Positions 56,886 through 64,000 of a stretch of DNA of 64,000 nt are shown here, one piece after another. Source of the stretch: Actinomadura coerulea. GTDB lineage: Bacteria > Actinomycetota > Actinomycetes > Streptosporangiales > Streptosporangiaceae. A program made the translations under genes and the position numbers. The notes below the pieces were generated by a model that worked only from the letters and a program-made list of their open reading frames with translations, was not told where the DNA came from and did no database searches. The stretch lies in assembly GCF_014208105.1 (NCBI RefSeq), contig NZ_JACHMQ010000001.1, forward strand, positions 2,294,001-2,358,000, given 5' to 3'. The stretch's first letter is position 1. Every line of letters starts with the position of its first letter.

Positions 56886-58412
56886 GTGACCAACACAGCC
56901 AATCCGCTCCGCGACCCGCGGGACAAGCGCCTGCCGCGGGTGGCCGGGCCGTGCGTGCTCGTGCTGTTCGGGGTCACCGGGGACCTGTCGCGCAAGAAGC
57001 TCCTCCCGGCGATCTACGACCTGGCGAACCGGGGGCTGCTGCCGCCGGGCTTCTCCCTGGTGGGATTCGCGCGGCGCGACTGGGAGAACGAGGACTTCCG
57101 CCAGATCGCCTACGAGTCCGTCAAGGCCCACGCGCGGACCCCGTTCCGCGAGGACGTGTGGACGCACCTGATGGAGGGCATGCACTTCGTTCCCGGTGAG
57201 TTCAGCGACCCGGGCGCGTTCGACGCGCTGGCGATGGCGGTCAAGGAGCTGGACGAGAGCCGCGGCACGGGCGGCAACTACGCGTTCTACCTGTCGATCC
57301 CCCCGAAGTTCTTCCCGCAGGTCGTCGAGCAGCTGCAGCGCAGCGGCCTCGCCGACCGCGAGGAGGGCTCGTGGCGCCGGGTCGTCATCGAGAAGCCCTT
57401 CGGCCGCGACCTGAAGACCGCGGTGGAGCTGAACGACACCGTGCACCGCGTGTTCCCCGAGGAGGCGATCTTCCGGATCGACCACTACCTCGGCAAGGAG
57501 ACGGTGCAGAACATCCTGGCCCTGCGGTTCGCCAACACGATGTTCGAGCCGATCTGGAACCGCTCCTTCGTCGACCACGTGCAGATCACGATGGCCGAGG
57601 ACATCGGGATCGGCGGCCGGGCCGGGTACTACGACGGCATAGGCGCCGCCCGCGACGTCATCCAGAACCACCTGCTGCAGCTGCTGGCGCTCACCGCGAT
57701 GGAGGAGCCGACCTCGTTCAGCGCCGACGCCGTCCGCGCCGAGAAGGCAAAGATCCTCTCCGCGGTGCGGGTGCGGGGCGACCTCGCCCAGTCGACCGCG
57801 CGCGGGCAGTACGCGGCGGGCTGGCAGGGCGGCGTGAGCGTCCAGGGGTACCTGGAGGAGGAGGGCATCCCCGCCGACTCGCGCACCGAGACCTACGCGG
57901 CGGTCAAGCTGGAGATCGACAACCGCCGCTGGGCGGGCGTCCCGTTCTACCTGCGCACCGGCAAGCGGCTGAGCCGCCGGGTGACGGAGGTGGCGATGGT
58001 GTTCCAGCAGGCGCCGCACCTGCCGTTCTCGCACACCGACACCGAGGAGCTCGGGCAGAACGCCCTGGTGATGCGGGTCCAGCCGGACGAGGGCATCACG
58101 GTCCGGTTCGGCTCGAAGGTGCCCGGCACCTCGATGGAGATCCGCGACGTCAACATGGACTTCGCCTACGGCGAGTCCTTCACCGAGGCCTCGCCCGAGG
58201 CCTACGAGCGGCTGCTGCTGGACGTGCTGATCGGCGACCCGCCGCTGTTCCCCCGCCAGGAGGAGGTCGAGCTGTCCTGGAAGATCCTCGACCCGATCGA
58301 GGAGTACTGGGCGAGCCGCGGCGGCCTCGACCAGTACAAGTCCGGCGGCTACGGGCCCGACAGCGCCGACGAGCTGATGGCGCGGGACGGCCGAACCTGG
58401 AGGCGGCTCTAG
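56886..58412 (+). CDS. zwf: Glucose-6-phosphate 1-dehydrogenase
   Basis: This 508-aa enzyme oxidises glucose 6-phosphate to the lactone with NADP, the entry step of the oxidative pentose phosphate pathway. It has the dinucleotide motif LFGVTGDLSRKKLLPAIYDL (28-47), EKPFGRDL and the active-site RIDHYLGKE (197-205). GTG 56886 follows GAGGGGG by 5 nt; the open frame upstream to 56781 is not family-like. The opcA ATG begins directly after its stop, so the two are co-produced. Confidence 0.96.
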   Translation: MTNTANPLRDPRDKRLPRVAGPCVLVLFGVTGDLSRKKLLPAIYDLANRGLLPPGFSLVGFARRDWENEDFRQIAYESVKAHARTPFREDVWTHLMEGMHFVPGEFSDPGAFDALAMAVKELDESRGTGGNYAFYLSIPPKFFPQVVEQLQRSGLADREEGSWRRVVIEKPFGRDLKTAVELNDTVHRVFPEEAIFRIDHYLGKETVQNILALRFANTMFEPIWNRSFVDHVQITMAEDIGIGGRAGYYDGIGAARDVIQNHLLQLLALTAMEEPTSFSADAVRAEKAKILSAVRVRGDLAQSTARGQYAAGWQGGVSVQGYLEEEGIPADSRTETYAAVKLEIDNRRWAGVPFYLRTGKRLSRRVTEVAMVFQQAPHLPFSHTDTEELGQNALVMRVQPDEGITVRFGSKVPGTSMEIRDVNMDFAYGESFTEASPEAYERLLLDVLIGDPPLFPRQEEVELSWKILDPIEEYWASRGGLDQYKSGGYGPDSADELMARDGRTWRRL

Positions 58413-59504
58413 ATGAACATCGATCTGACCGGCACGACGACCCGCAAGATCCAGGACGCGCTCACGCAGTCCCGGCATCTGATGGGCGGCCCGGCCGTCG
58501 GCATGGTGCTCACACTGATCATCGTGACGGACGAGTCGGCGCAGTACGACGCGGTGCGCGCCGCGACCGAGGCGGCGCGCGAGCACCCCTGCCGGGTGCT
58601 GACCGTCATCTCCCGCGACCCCCGGGGCAACTCCTCGCGGCTCGACGCCGAGATCCGGATGGGCGAGACGGGCCCGGGCGAGACGGTGCTGCTGCGCATG
58701 TACGGGCCGCTCGCCGAGCACGCCGACTCCGTCGTGGTGCCGCTGCTGATGCCCGACACGCCGGTGGTGACGTGGTGGCCCGGCGGCAAGGTGCCGAAGG
58801 TGCCCGCCAAGGACCCGCTCGGCCGGCTGGCGCAGCGCCGGGTGACCGACGCCTACGCGGCGCGCGACCGGCTCGGCACCCTGGCCCAGCTCGCCGAGGG
58901 CTACCGGCCGGGCGACACCGACTTCACCTGGACCCGGCTGACCTCCTGGCGGTCGCTGCTGGCCGCCGCGCTCGACCAGGACCACGACGAGATCACCTCG
59001 GGCGAGGTGTTGGCGGAGCCCGACTCCCCCAGCGCGGAGCTGCTGGCGGCGTGGCTGTCGGTCCGGCTGGGCGTCGCGGTGAACCGGACGGTCTCCGAGG
59101 GCCCCGGCATCACCGGCGTCCGGCTGGCGACGACGGGCGGCGACCTGGTGATCGACCGCCCGGACGGGCGGGTCGCGACGCTGGGCCGCCCCGGCCAGCC
59201 CGACCGGCAGGTGTCGCTGATGCGGCGGCCGATGGCGGAGCTGCTGGCCGAGGAGCTGCGGCGCCTCGACCCCGACGAGGTCTACCGCGACGCCGCCGCC
59301 CGGTTCGCCAAGGACCTGGCGGGCGGGACGCAGCGGCCGGGCGTGGCGAGCGAGCCGGTGTCGGCGACGTCCGGCGCGGCCACGACGGGCCCCGCCAAGA
59401 AGCAGGCCGAGTCCAAGCAGGCCGAGTCCAAGCAGGCCGAGTCCAAGCAGCCCGCGTCCAAGCAGCCGGCGCGCAAGGGGCGCGGCCGGACGGGGGACGC
59501 GTGA
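58413..59504 (+). CDS. opcA: OpcA, glucose-6-phosphate dehydrogenase assembly protein
   Basis: OpcA is the activator/assembly factor for Zwf in actinomycetes and cyanobacteria. This 363-aa protein opens with MNIDLTGTTTRKIQDALTQSR and has NLIIVTDE-like TLIIVTDESAQ, PDTPVVTWWPG and RDPLGRLAQRRVTDA-like segments typical of the family. It is longer than usual because of a repetitive C-terminal tail (about 329-360) of KQAES and KQPAS units, encoded by a 15-nt DNA repeat. The tail is probably disordered and basic. Start lies immediately after the zwf stop. Confidence 0.93.
   Translation: MNIDLTGTTTRKIQDALTQSRHLMGGPAVGMVLTLIIVTDESAQYDAVRAATEAAREHPCRVLTVISRDPRGNSSRLDAEIRMGETGPGETVLLRMYGPLAEHADSVVVPLLMPDTPVVTWWPGGKVPKVPAKDPLGRLAQRRVTDAYAARDRLGTLAQLAEGYRPGDTDFTWTRLTSWRSLLAAALDQDHDEITSGEVLAEPDSPSAELLAAWLSVRLGVAVNRTVSEGPGITGVRLATTGGDLVIDRPDGRVATLGRPGQPDRQVSLMRRPMAELLAEELRRLDPDEVYRDAAARFAKDLAGGTQRPGVASEPVSATSGAATTGPAKKQAESKQAESKQAESKQPASKQPARKGRGRTGDA
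59401..59475 (+). repeat. 15-nt tandem repeat in the 3' end of opcA
   Basis: Five units of 15 nt run from 59401. The first three (59401, 59416, 59431) are identical, AGCAGGCCGAGTCCA; the last two (59446, 59461) are diverged. In frame they code for KQAES x3 then KQPAS and KQPAR. Recent expansion by slippage is likely; length may vary among strains. Confidence 0.85.
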
Positions 59505-60280
59505 CTTCCCCGGCCGTCCTGGTCCACCGCGACCAGGCCCTGCTCGCCGAGGCCGCCGCGGCCAGGCTGGTGACGCGGATCGCCGACGCCCAGGCGGCGC
59601 GGGGCACGGCGTCGGTGGTGCTCACCGGCGGCGGCGTCGGCACCGCGGTGCTCGCCGCGCTGGCCGCCTCCGGCGCCCGCGACGCGGTCGACTGGGGGCG
59701 GCTCGACGTGTGGTGGGGCGACGAGCGCTTCCTGCCAGCCGGAGACCCCGAGCGCAACGAGACCGGGGCGCGGGAGGCGCTGCTCGACCGCGTCCCGCTC
59801 GACCCGTCGCGGGTCCACGCGATGCCGGCGGCGGACGGCCCGGACGGCGACGACCCGGAGGCCGCGGCGCGGCGGTACGCCGCCGAGCTGCGGTCCGCCG
59901 CCGGGGCCGGCGGCGGGCCGGTCCCGGCCTTCGACGTGCTGATGCTGGGCGTCGGGCCCGACGCGCACGTGGCGTCGCTGTTCCCGGAGCTGCCGGCGCT
60001 GCGCGACGAGGGAGCGGTGGCGGCGGTGCGGGGCGCCCCGAAGCCGCCCCCGACGCGGATCTCGCTGACGTTCCCGTCTCTGCGCGCCGCCGACGAGGTG
60101 TGGCTGCTGGCGGCGGGCGAGTCCAAGGCGAAGGCCATCGGGCTCGGGCTGGCGCCGGACGCGGACCCGTTCCTCGTCCCGTGCGCCGGGGCCCGCGGCC
60201 GCGGCCGGACCCTGTTCCTGCTCGACCGCGCCGCCGCGTCCGAGCTTCCGCCGGGTACGGGGCGCGTCACCTCCCCTTGA
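59501..60280 (+). CDS. pgl: 6-phosphogluconolactonase
   Basis: This 259-aa enzyme hydrolyses 6-phosphogluconolactone, the step after Zwf. DevB-family motifs include SVVLTGGGVGTAVLAAL, WGRLDVWWGDERFLPAGDPERNE, DVLMLGVGPDAHVASLFPE (catalytic region; the usual GPDGH is GPDAH here, keeping the His) and RISLTFPSLRAADEVWLLAAG. GTG 59501 overlaps the opcA stop by 4 nt. It is the last gene of the pentose phosphate cluster. Confidence 0.94.
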   Translation: MTSPAVLVHRDQALLAEAAAARLVTRIADAQAARGTASVVLTGGGVGTAVLAALAASGARDAVDWGRLDVWWGDERFLPAGDPERNETGAREALLDRVPLDPSRVHAMPAADGPDGDDPEAAARRYAAELRSAAGAGGGPVPAFDVLMLGVGPDAHVASLFPELPALRDEGAVAAVRGAPKPPPTRISLTFPSLRAADEVWLLAAGESKAKAIGLGLAPDADPFLVPCAGARGRGRTLFLLDRAAASELPPGTGRVTSP

Positions 60281-60409
60281 ACCCCGCCTGAGGAAAGGCC
60301 CGTACACCTGGGAGAACACTGAACAGTGGCGGTGCTCCCGCATGCCTCGCCCGAAAGCGTGCATACCCTGACCAAGGGAAAACCCGCGTCGAGCGTGAGG
60401 AGTTCTCAG

Positions 60410-61603
60410 GTGCTCAAGGGTCGGACCGGGACGGTGGGAGCGGCGGTCGCCGGGGCGGTGGTGATCGCCGCCGCGGGCTGCTCCTCCGGGGGCGGCGGCG
60501 ATGGCGGCGGCAGGGCCGAGGACGCGGTGAAGCTCGCCGTCACGCCCGCCACCGGGACGCGGCAGGCGGCCCCCGACGAACCGGTCACCGTCACGGCGGA
60601 CAAGGGCAAGCTCACGAGCGTGACCCTCACCTACGGCAAGAAGGGCACGAGGGCCGACGGGAAGCTCGCCCCCGACGGGAAGTCGTGGAGGTCGTCGTGG
60701 ACCCTGCGGCCGTCCACGACGTACACGGTCACGGCCAAGGCCACCGGGGACGGCGGCAAGCAGGCCACAACGACGTCCACGTTCACGACACTGACGCCGC
60801 GCAAGAAGCTGGAGAGCGGCATGTCGCCGCTGGACGGCGAGACCGTCGGCGTCGGCATGCCCGTCCAGCTGCTGCTGTCCAAGCCGGTGACCACCAAGGC
60901 CGGCAGGGTGGCGGTGGAGAAGGCCCTTGAGGTCCGCATGTCAAAGCCGGTCCAGGGCGCCTGGTCCTGGGTCAGCGACAAGGAGGTCGACTTCCGGCCC
61001 CGCGACTACTGGCCGTCCGGGCAGAAGGTGAAGGTCGTCGCGCACCTGGCGGGGCTGAACGCCGGCGGGGGCATGTACGGGATGAAGGACCGCAGCATCG
61101 GCTTCACCGTCGGGCCGCGGCACATCACCACCGTCGACGCCAAGGAGCACCGCGCGACGGTCACCGACGGCGGCCGGACGGTGCGGACGATGAAGGTGAG
61201 CCTCGGCAAGCCGGGCCACGACAGCTACAGCGGCACCATGATCGCGCAGGAGAAGGCGGCGCACATCGTCATGGACTCGGCCACCACCGGCGACCCCGGC
61301 GAGTACCGGATCCCGACCAAGTGGAACGTCCGCCTCACCTACAGCGGCACGTTCGTCCACTCGGCGCCGTGGTCGACCGACGCGCAGGGCAACGACAACG
61401 TCAGCCACGGATGCGTGAACGCGTCCCCGGGCGACGCCAAGTGGTTCTTCGACTTCACGAACCGGGGCGACGTGGTGAAGGTGACGGGCACGTCGCGGCA
61501 GCTCCGGTTCGGGAACGGGCCGACGCCGTGGGCGAAGTCCTGGGACGCCTGGCTGAAGGGCGGCGCCGTGGGCGAGCCCGTCATGGGCGCGCCCCTCGAC
61601 TGA
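60410..61603 (+). CDS. L,D-transpeptidase lipoprotein (YkuD domain with Ig-like modules)
   Basis: This 397-aa cell-wall enzyme forms 3-3 peptidoglycan crosslinks. The signal peptide ends in a lipobox-like VVIAAAGC (Cys about residue 25), followed by a Gly/Ser linker. Two Ig-like regions (about 45-130 and 140-240) precede the YkuD domain, whose active site is VHSAPWSTDAQGNDNVSHGCVNAS with the conserved His and SHGC nucleophile. A carboxy-terminal extension follows, as in mycobacterial LdtMt2. GTG 60410 with GAGGAG 7 nt upstream gives a normal lipoprotein signal; earlier GTG codons at 60326 and 60359 do not. Confidence 0.92.
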   Translation: MLKGRTGTVGAAVAGAVVIAAAGCSSGGGGDGGGRAEDAVKLAVTPATGTRQAAPDEPVTVTADKGKLTSVTLTYGKKGTRADGKLAPDGKSWRSSWTLRPSTTYTVTAKATGDGGKQATTTSTFTTLTPRKKLESGMSPLDGETVGVGMPVQLLLSKPVTTKAGRVAVEKALEVRMSKPVQGAWSWVSDKEVDFRPRDYWPSGQKVKVVAHLAGLNAGGGMYGMKDRSIGFTVGPRHITTVDAKEHRATVTDGGRTVRTMKVSLGKPGHDSYSGTMIAQEKAAHIVMDSATTGDPGEYRIPTKWNVRLTYSGTFVHSAPWSTDAQGNDNVSHGCVNASPGDAKWFFDFTNRGDVVKVTGTSRQLRFGNGPTPWAKSWDAWLKGGAVGEPVMGAPLD

Positions 61604-61646
61604 GGTCACCGGCGCCGTCCGCGGCCCCACTGGCACACTTGGTGCC

Positions 61647-61979
61647 ATGCAGAAGCTCTCGTTGGACGCACAGGTACGGGACCTGATGAAGCGCGCAGCC
61701 TCGGCCTCGACCGGGCGCGGCGCCGCGACGGTGTACGGCGGGCACGAGCACGTCCTGCGCCAGACGCTGATCGCCATGACGGCGGGGACGGAGCTGGCGG
61801 AGCACGAGAGCCCCGGCGAGGCGACGGTCCTGGTGATGCAGGGCCGCGTCCGGCTGGTGGCCGGTGAGAACTCCTGGGACGGCCTCGCCGGCGACCTGCT
61901 GATCATCCCGGACGCGCGGCACAGCCTGGAGGCGCTGGAGGACGCCGCGGTGCTGCTCACCGTGGCCAAGTCCGGCTGA
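61647..61979 (+). CDS. Small cupin-domain protein
   Basis: This 110-aa single-domain cupin has HEHVLRQTLIAMTAGTELAEHESPGEATVLVMQGRVRLVAG as first motif and GDLLIIPDARHSLEALEDAAVLLTV as second. Histidines in both motifs could bind a metal, although the second His of motif 1 is changed to Ser-Pro. Function is unknown; related proteins are sensors or isomerases. CACACT 9 nt before the ATG acts as a -10-like element, so the mRNA may be leaderless. It lies 43 nt after the L,D-transpeptidase. Confidence 0.8.
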   Translation: MQKLSLDAQVRDLMKRAASASTGRGAATVYGGHEHVLRQTLIAMTAGTELAEHESPGEATVLVMQGRVRLVAGENSWDGLAGDLLIIPDARHSLEALEDAAVLLTVAKSG

Positions 61980-61990
61980 CGGGCGGGGAA

Positions 61991-62039
61991 AGGCGCCGGG
62001 CCCGGCCGCCCGATGTCGGGTCGGCCGGGCCCGGCGCCT
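61991..62039. terminator. Strong bidirectional terminator hairpin
   Basis: An 18-bp perfect stem (61991-62008 with 62022-62039) with an inner CCCGA/TCGGG mini-stem lies between the converging stops of the cupin (61979) and the hydrolase (62061). This is the longest hairpin in the window. Confidence 0.8.
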
Positions 62040-62060
62040 CCGGCGGGAGGACGTGCCGCC

Positions 62061-64000
62061 TCAGGCGCAGGTGAAGTCGCGCTCGGGCAGGCGGCCGGTC
62101 AGCAGGTAGCCGTTCACCGTCTCGCTGACGCAGGTGTTCGGGTAGCCGCGCTGGTAGGGCGCGTGGACGTCGGCGTCCAGCGTGACCATCCGCGATCCGC
62201 GCAGCAGCCCGTGCAGTGCCCGGTTGGCCGGATAGGTCGTGCGGGTGTCGCCGGTCGCGGCGACCATCAGCGCGGGCAGCCGCCCGCCGACCTCGGCCGG
62301 CCGCTCGGCGGGCCGCGCCGGCCAGAACGCGCACGGGTTGACGTTGCGGGTCAGGGGCGCGAACAGCGGGCTCGCCTCCCGGTTGCGCTCGATGTCGCGC
62401 CGGTAGAACTCCGGGTCGCGCGGCGCCGCCGCGTCCCCGCAGATGATGGCGGTCTGCCCGCTCCCGTACACCGACTCGGCTCCGGTGAGCAGGAACGCCA
62501 GTTCCTCGTCCAGCTCCTTGGTCGGCTGGATGCTCTTCCCCGCCGCGGCCTTGGCGAAGACCCCCAGCGACTCCGCCAGGACTGCCCGTGCCCGGTCCTC
62601 GTCGGTGCCGAGGTTGTCGAACAGCACGACCGGCAGCATGGTGTCGTCCACGCGGTACCGGCCGACGGCGAGAGGCGTCCTTGCGGCCGCCTTGACGAGC
62701 CCGCGCACTGTTTCGAGGACGTCGGCGCGGGTGCCGCCGAGGCCGTAGGCCGAGTCGCGCTTCGCGGCCCACGCGGCCCACGCGCCGAGCGCGTGGTCGT
62801 TGGCGCCCTCGGTGCCGGCCAGCAGGCGCGGCCCGAAGCGGGTCGGGTCGACCGAGCTGTCGAGGACGACGCGGTCGAGGCGCCCGGGGAACATCGCCGC
62901 GTACACCGACCCGAGGTAGGTGCCGTAGGACGCGCCGTTGTAGGAGACCTTCCGCTCCCCGAGGACGCCGCGGACGATGTCCATGTCGCGAGCGATGTTG
63001 CGAGTGCTGATGTGCGGCAGGACGCCGGTGTTCGTCCGCGCGCACCGGTCGGCGAGATCCTTGGCGAACGCGGCGGACCGGTCGAATGAGGCGCGGCTCT
63101 CCCCCGCCGACCGGATCCAGGTCCCGGAGGGCCCGCGGCAGTCGACCGGGGCGCTGCGGCCGAGCGAGCGCGGGTCCATCCCCACCAGGTCGTAGCGCGG
63201 GCCCGCCTTCCCCATGATGGAGCGCATGTAGGGCGGCATGTCGATGGCCGGTCCCGGGCCGCCGCCGTTGAGGATCATCGTCCCGATGCGGTGGTCGCCG
63301 TCGGACGCCGCCAGCCGGGAGATCGCGACGGTGATGGTGCGGCCCTCCGGACGGCGGTAGTCGAGCGGGACGGTGACGTCCGCGCACCGGGCGCCGGCCT
63401 CGTCGAGCTCCCTGCCGACCTCGTCGCCGGCGTCGAGGGCGCACTTCTTCCAGTTCGGCCGCTGGTCGTAGAAGCGGGAGAGACCGCCCTTCCCGGACGC
63501 GGCGGCGGCCGGTGCGGCGGTCAGCCCACCGGTCCGTGCGGCCGCCGGTGAGGCGGCCGGTGCGGCCGCCCCGTCGCAGAAGGCCGTCTCGACGAGCCTC
63601 ATCTGGTCGTCGAACGCCTCCTTGGTGGGCGGGTTCTCGTTGAGGGCGACCGCCACGCGGCGCCCGGACGGGGCGACGCCCGAGACGGTGATGTAGCTCT
63701 CGATGCCGCCGGCGTGCCCCCACCAGGTGCCGCCGCAGCGCAGCGGGGTCCCGATCAGGCCGAGGCCGTAGGCCGCGCCGTCCCAGACGCGGTCGGGGTC
63801 GGCGGGGACCGTCTGCTTCATCTGCGCGAGCATCGCGGGGCTCAGCAGGCGGCCGCCCGTCAGCGCGCCGAAGAAGACGTTCAGGTCCCGGGGGCTGGAG
63901 ACCAGCGCGCCGCCGGCCCAGGCCACCGTCGTGTTCATCTCGGTGTAGTCGCGCCAGCGGACGGTCCCGTCGCGCTCCTCACGCAGGTAGCCGTGCGCGT
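62061..64000 (-). CDS. Fusion of S12 beta-lactamase-fold hydrolase and S33 alpha/beta-hydrolase peptidase (5' end outside window)
   Basis: The frame runs to the window edge, so the N-terminus and the S12 SxxK/YxN motifs are missing. What is seen begins with the S12 end: AHGYL, NTTVAWAGGALVSSPRDLNVFFGAL and the KTG-equivalent HAGG in WWGHAGG. After an Ala/Pro-rich linker comes an SlpD/tripeptidyl-aminopeptidase-like S33 domain. It has NGGGPGPAI, the nucleophile in NGASYGTYLGSVYA, the aspartate in VAATGDTRTTYPAN and the histidine in DADVHAPYQRG, ending in the typical CVSETVNGYLLTGRLPERDFTCA. Probably exported, acting on peptides or peptidoglycan D-amino acids. The two domains are normally separate proteins. 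Confidence 0.85.
   Translation of the reverse strand, partial: AHGYLREERDGTVRWRDYTEMNTTVAWAGGALVSSPRDLNVFFGALTGGRLLSPAMLAQMKQTVPADPDRVWDGAAYGLGLIGTPLRCGGTWWGHAGGIESYITVSGVAPSGRRVAVALNENPPTKEAFDDQMRLVETAFCDGAAAPAASPAAARTGGLTAAPAAAASGKGGLSRFYDQRPNWKKCALDAGDEVGRELDEAGARCADVTVPLDYRRPEGRTITVAISRLAASDGDHRIGTMILNGGGPGPAIDMPPYMRSIMGKAGPRYDLVGMDPRSLGRSAPVDCRGPSGTWIRSAGESRASFDRSAAFAKDLADRCARTNTGVLPHISTRNIARDMDIVRGVLGERKVSYNGASYGTYLGSVYAAMFPGRLDRVVLDSSVDPTRFGPRLLAGTEGANDHALGAWAAWAAKRDSAYGLGGTRADVLETVRGLVKAAARTPLAVGRYRVDDTMLPVVLFDNLGTDEDRARAVLAESLGVFAKAAAGKSIQPTKELDEELAFLLTGAESVYGSGQTAIICGDAAAPRDPEFYRRDIERNREASPLFAPLTRNVNPCAFWPARPAERPAEVGGRLPALMVAATGDTRTTYPANRALHGLLRGSRMVTLDADVHAPYQRGYPNTCVSETVNGYLLTGRLPERDFTCA

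Noticed and set aside
56545..56889. A 114-codon plus-strand frame spanning the end of the third Pgi-like gene and the zwf leader
   Set aside because: Mostly an out-of-frame shadow of the Pgi-like gene; the remainder has no recognisable sequence.
59401..59475. Short tandem repeats as a CRISPR array
   Set aside because: Units are adjacent with no spacers, 15 nt long, and stay in frame within opcA.

Overview
The window is very GC-rich, with dense genes, many GTG starts and frequent 1-8 nt overlaps between neighbouring genes. Actinomycete hallmarks are a bacterial 20S proteasome beta subunit, OpcA, the suf operon with SufR and a Rieske ferredoxin, and a ctaA/ctaB-tkt-tal-zwf-opcA-pgl block. The block order resembles the one I recall for the Mycobacterium tuberculosis Rv1445-Rv1466 region. 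Gene content suggests a Streptosporangiales-type organism such as Actinomadura; that placement is inference. It is chromosomal core sequence: I saw no tRNA, rRNA, insertion sequence, prophage or CRISPR array.

Layout. 1-10.7 kb: the end of a short-chain dehydrogenase gene, a CrtI-type FAD oxidoreductase, an MFS transporter, a CBS-pair protein, a divergent MocR regulator/YczE membrane protein pair, a tightly coupled LD-carboxypeptidase/unknown/glycerate kinase operon, and a sirtuin. 10.7-26.3 kb: a sulfotransferase-like protein, an ABC exporter, a secreted S15 peptidase, an enoyl-CoA hydratase, a small HTH protein, an ABC-F ATPase, a double-VOC protein, three tandem AIM24 proteins, a degenerate EAL-CBS protein and a two-component system. 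26.4-33.1 kb: sufR-sufB-sufD-Rieske-sufC-sufS-sufU-sufT on the minus strand, almost all translationally coupled. An exact ACACT-N5-TGTGA SufR-type operator overlaps the sufR start, and an IdeR/DtxR-like iron box lies 63 nt upstream. 33.1-38.9 kb: an arginine deiminase operon (arcA-arcB-arcC-amino acid permease-universal stress protein). 39-44.3 kb: an ABC ATPase/permease pair, an EamA exporter, a stand-alone proteasome beta subunit with intact catalytic residues, and a PolX-PHP polymerase. 44.3-47.8 kb: ctaA, a PrsW-type protease and ctaB. 48.3-60.3 kb: tkt, tal, three tandem glucose-6-phosphate-isomerase-like genes, zwf, opcA and pgl. 60.4-64 kb: a lipoprotein L,D-transpeptidase, a cupin, and a secreted-type S12 beta-lactamase-fold/S33 hydrolase fusion cut by the window edge.

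The suf operon builds Fe-S clusters. CtaB and CtaA turn heme B into heme A for cytochrome oxidase. The tkt-to-pgl cluster covers both branches of the pentose phosphate pathway. The arc operon can generate ATP from arginine. The most unusual feature is the run of three diverged Pgi-fold paralogues inside the pentose phosphate operon. Each has lost a different subset of canonical isomerase residues, and none has the complete signature. This is the best candidate for an undescribed system, for example a heteromeric or regulatory sugar-phosphate-binding assembly. The orphan proteasome beta subunit is the second.
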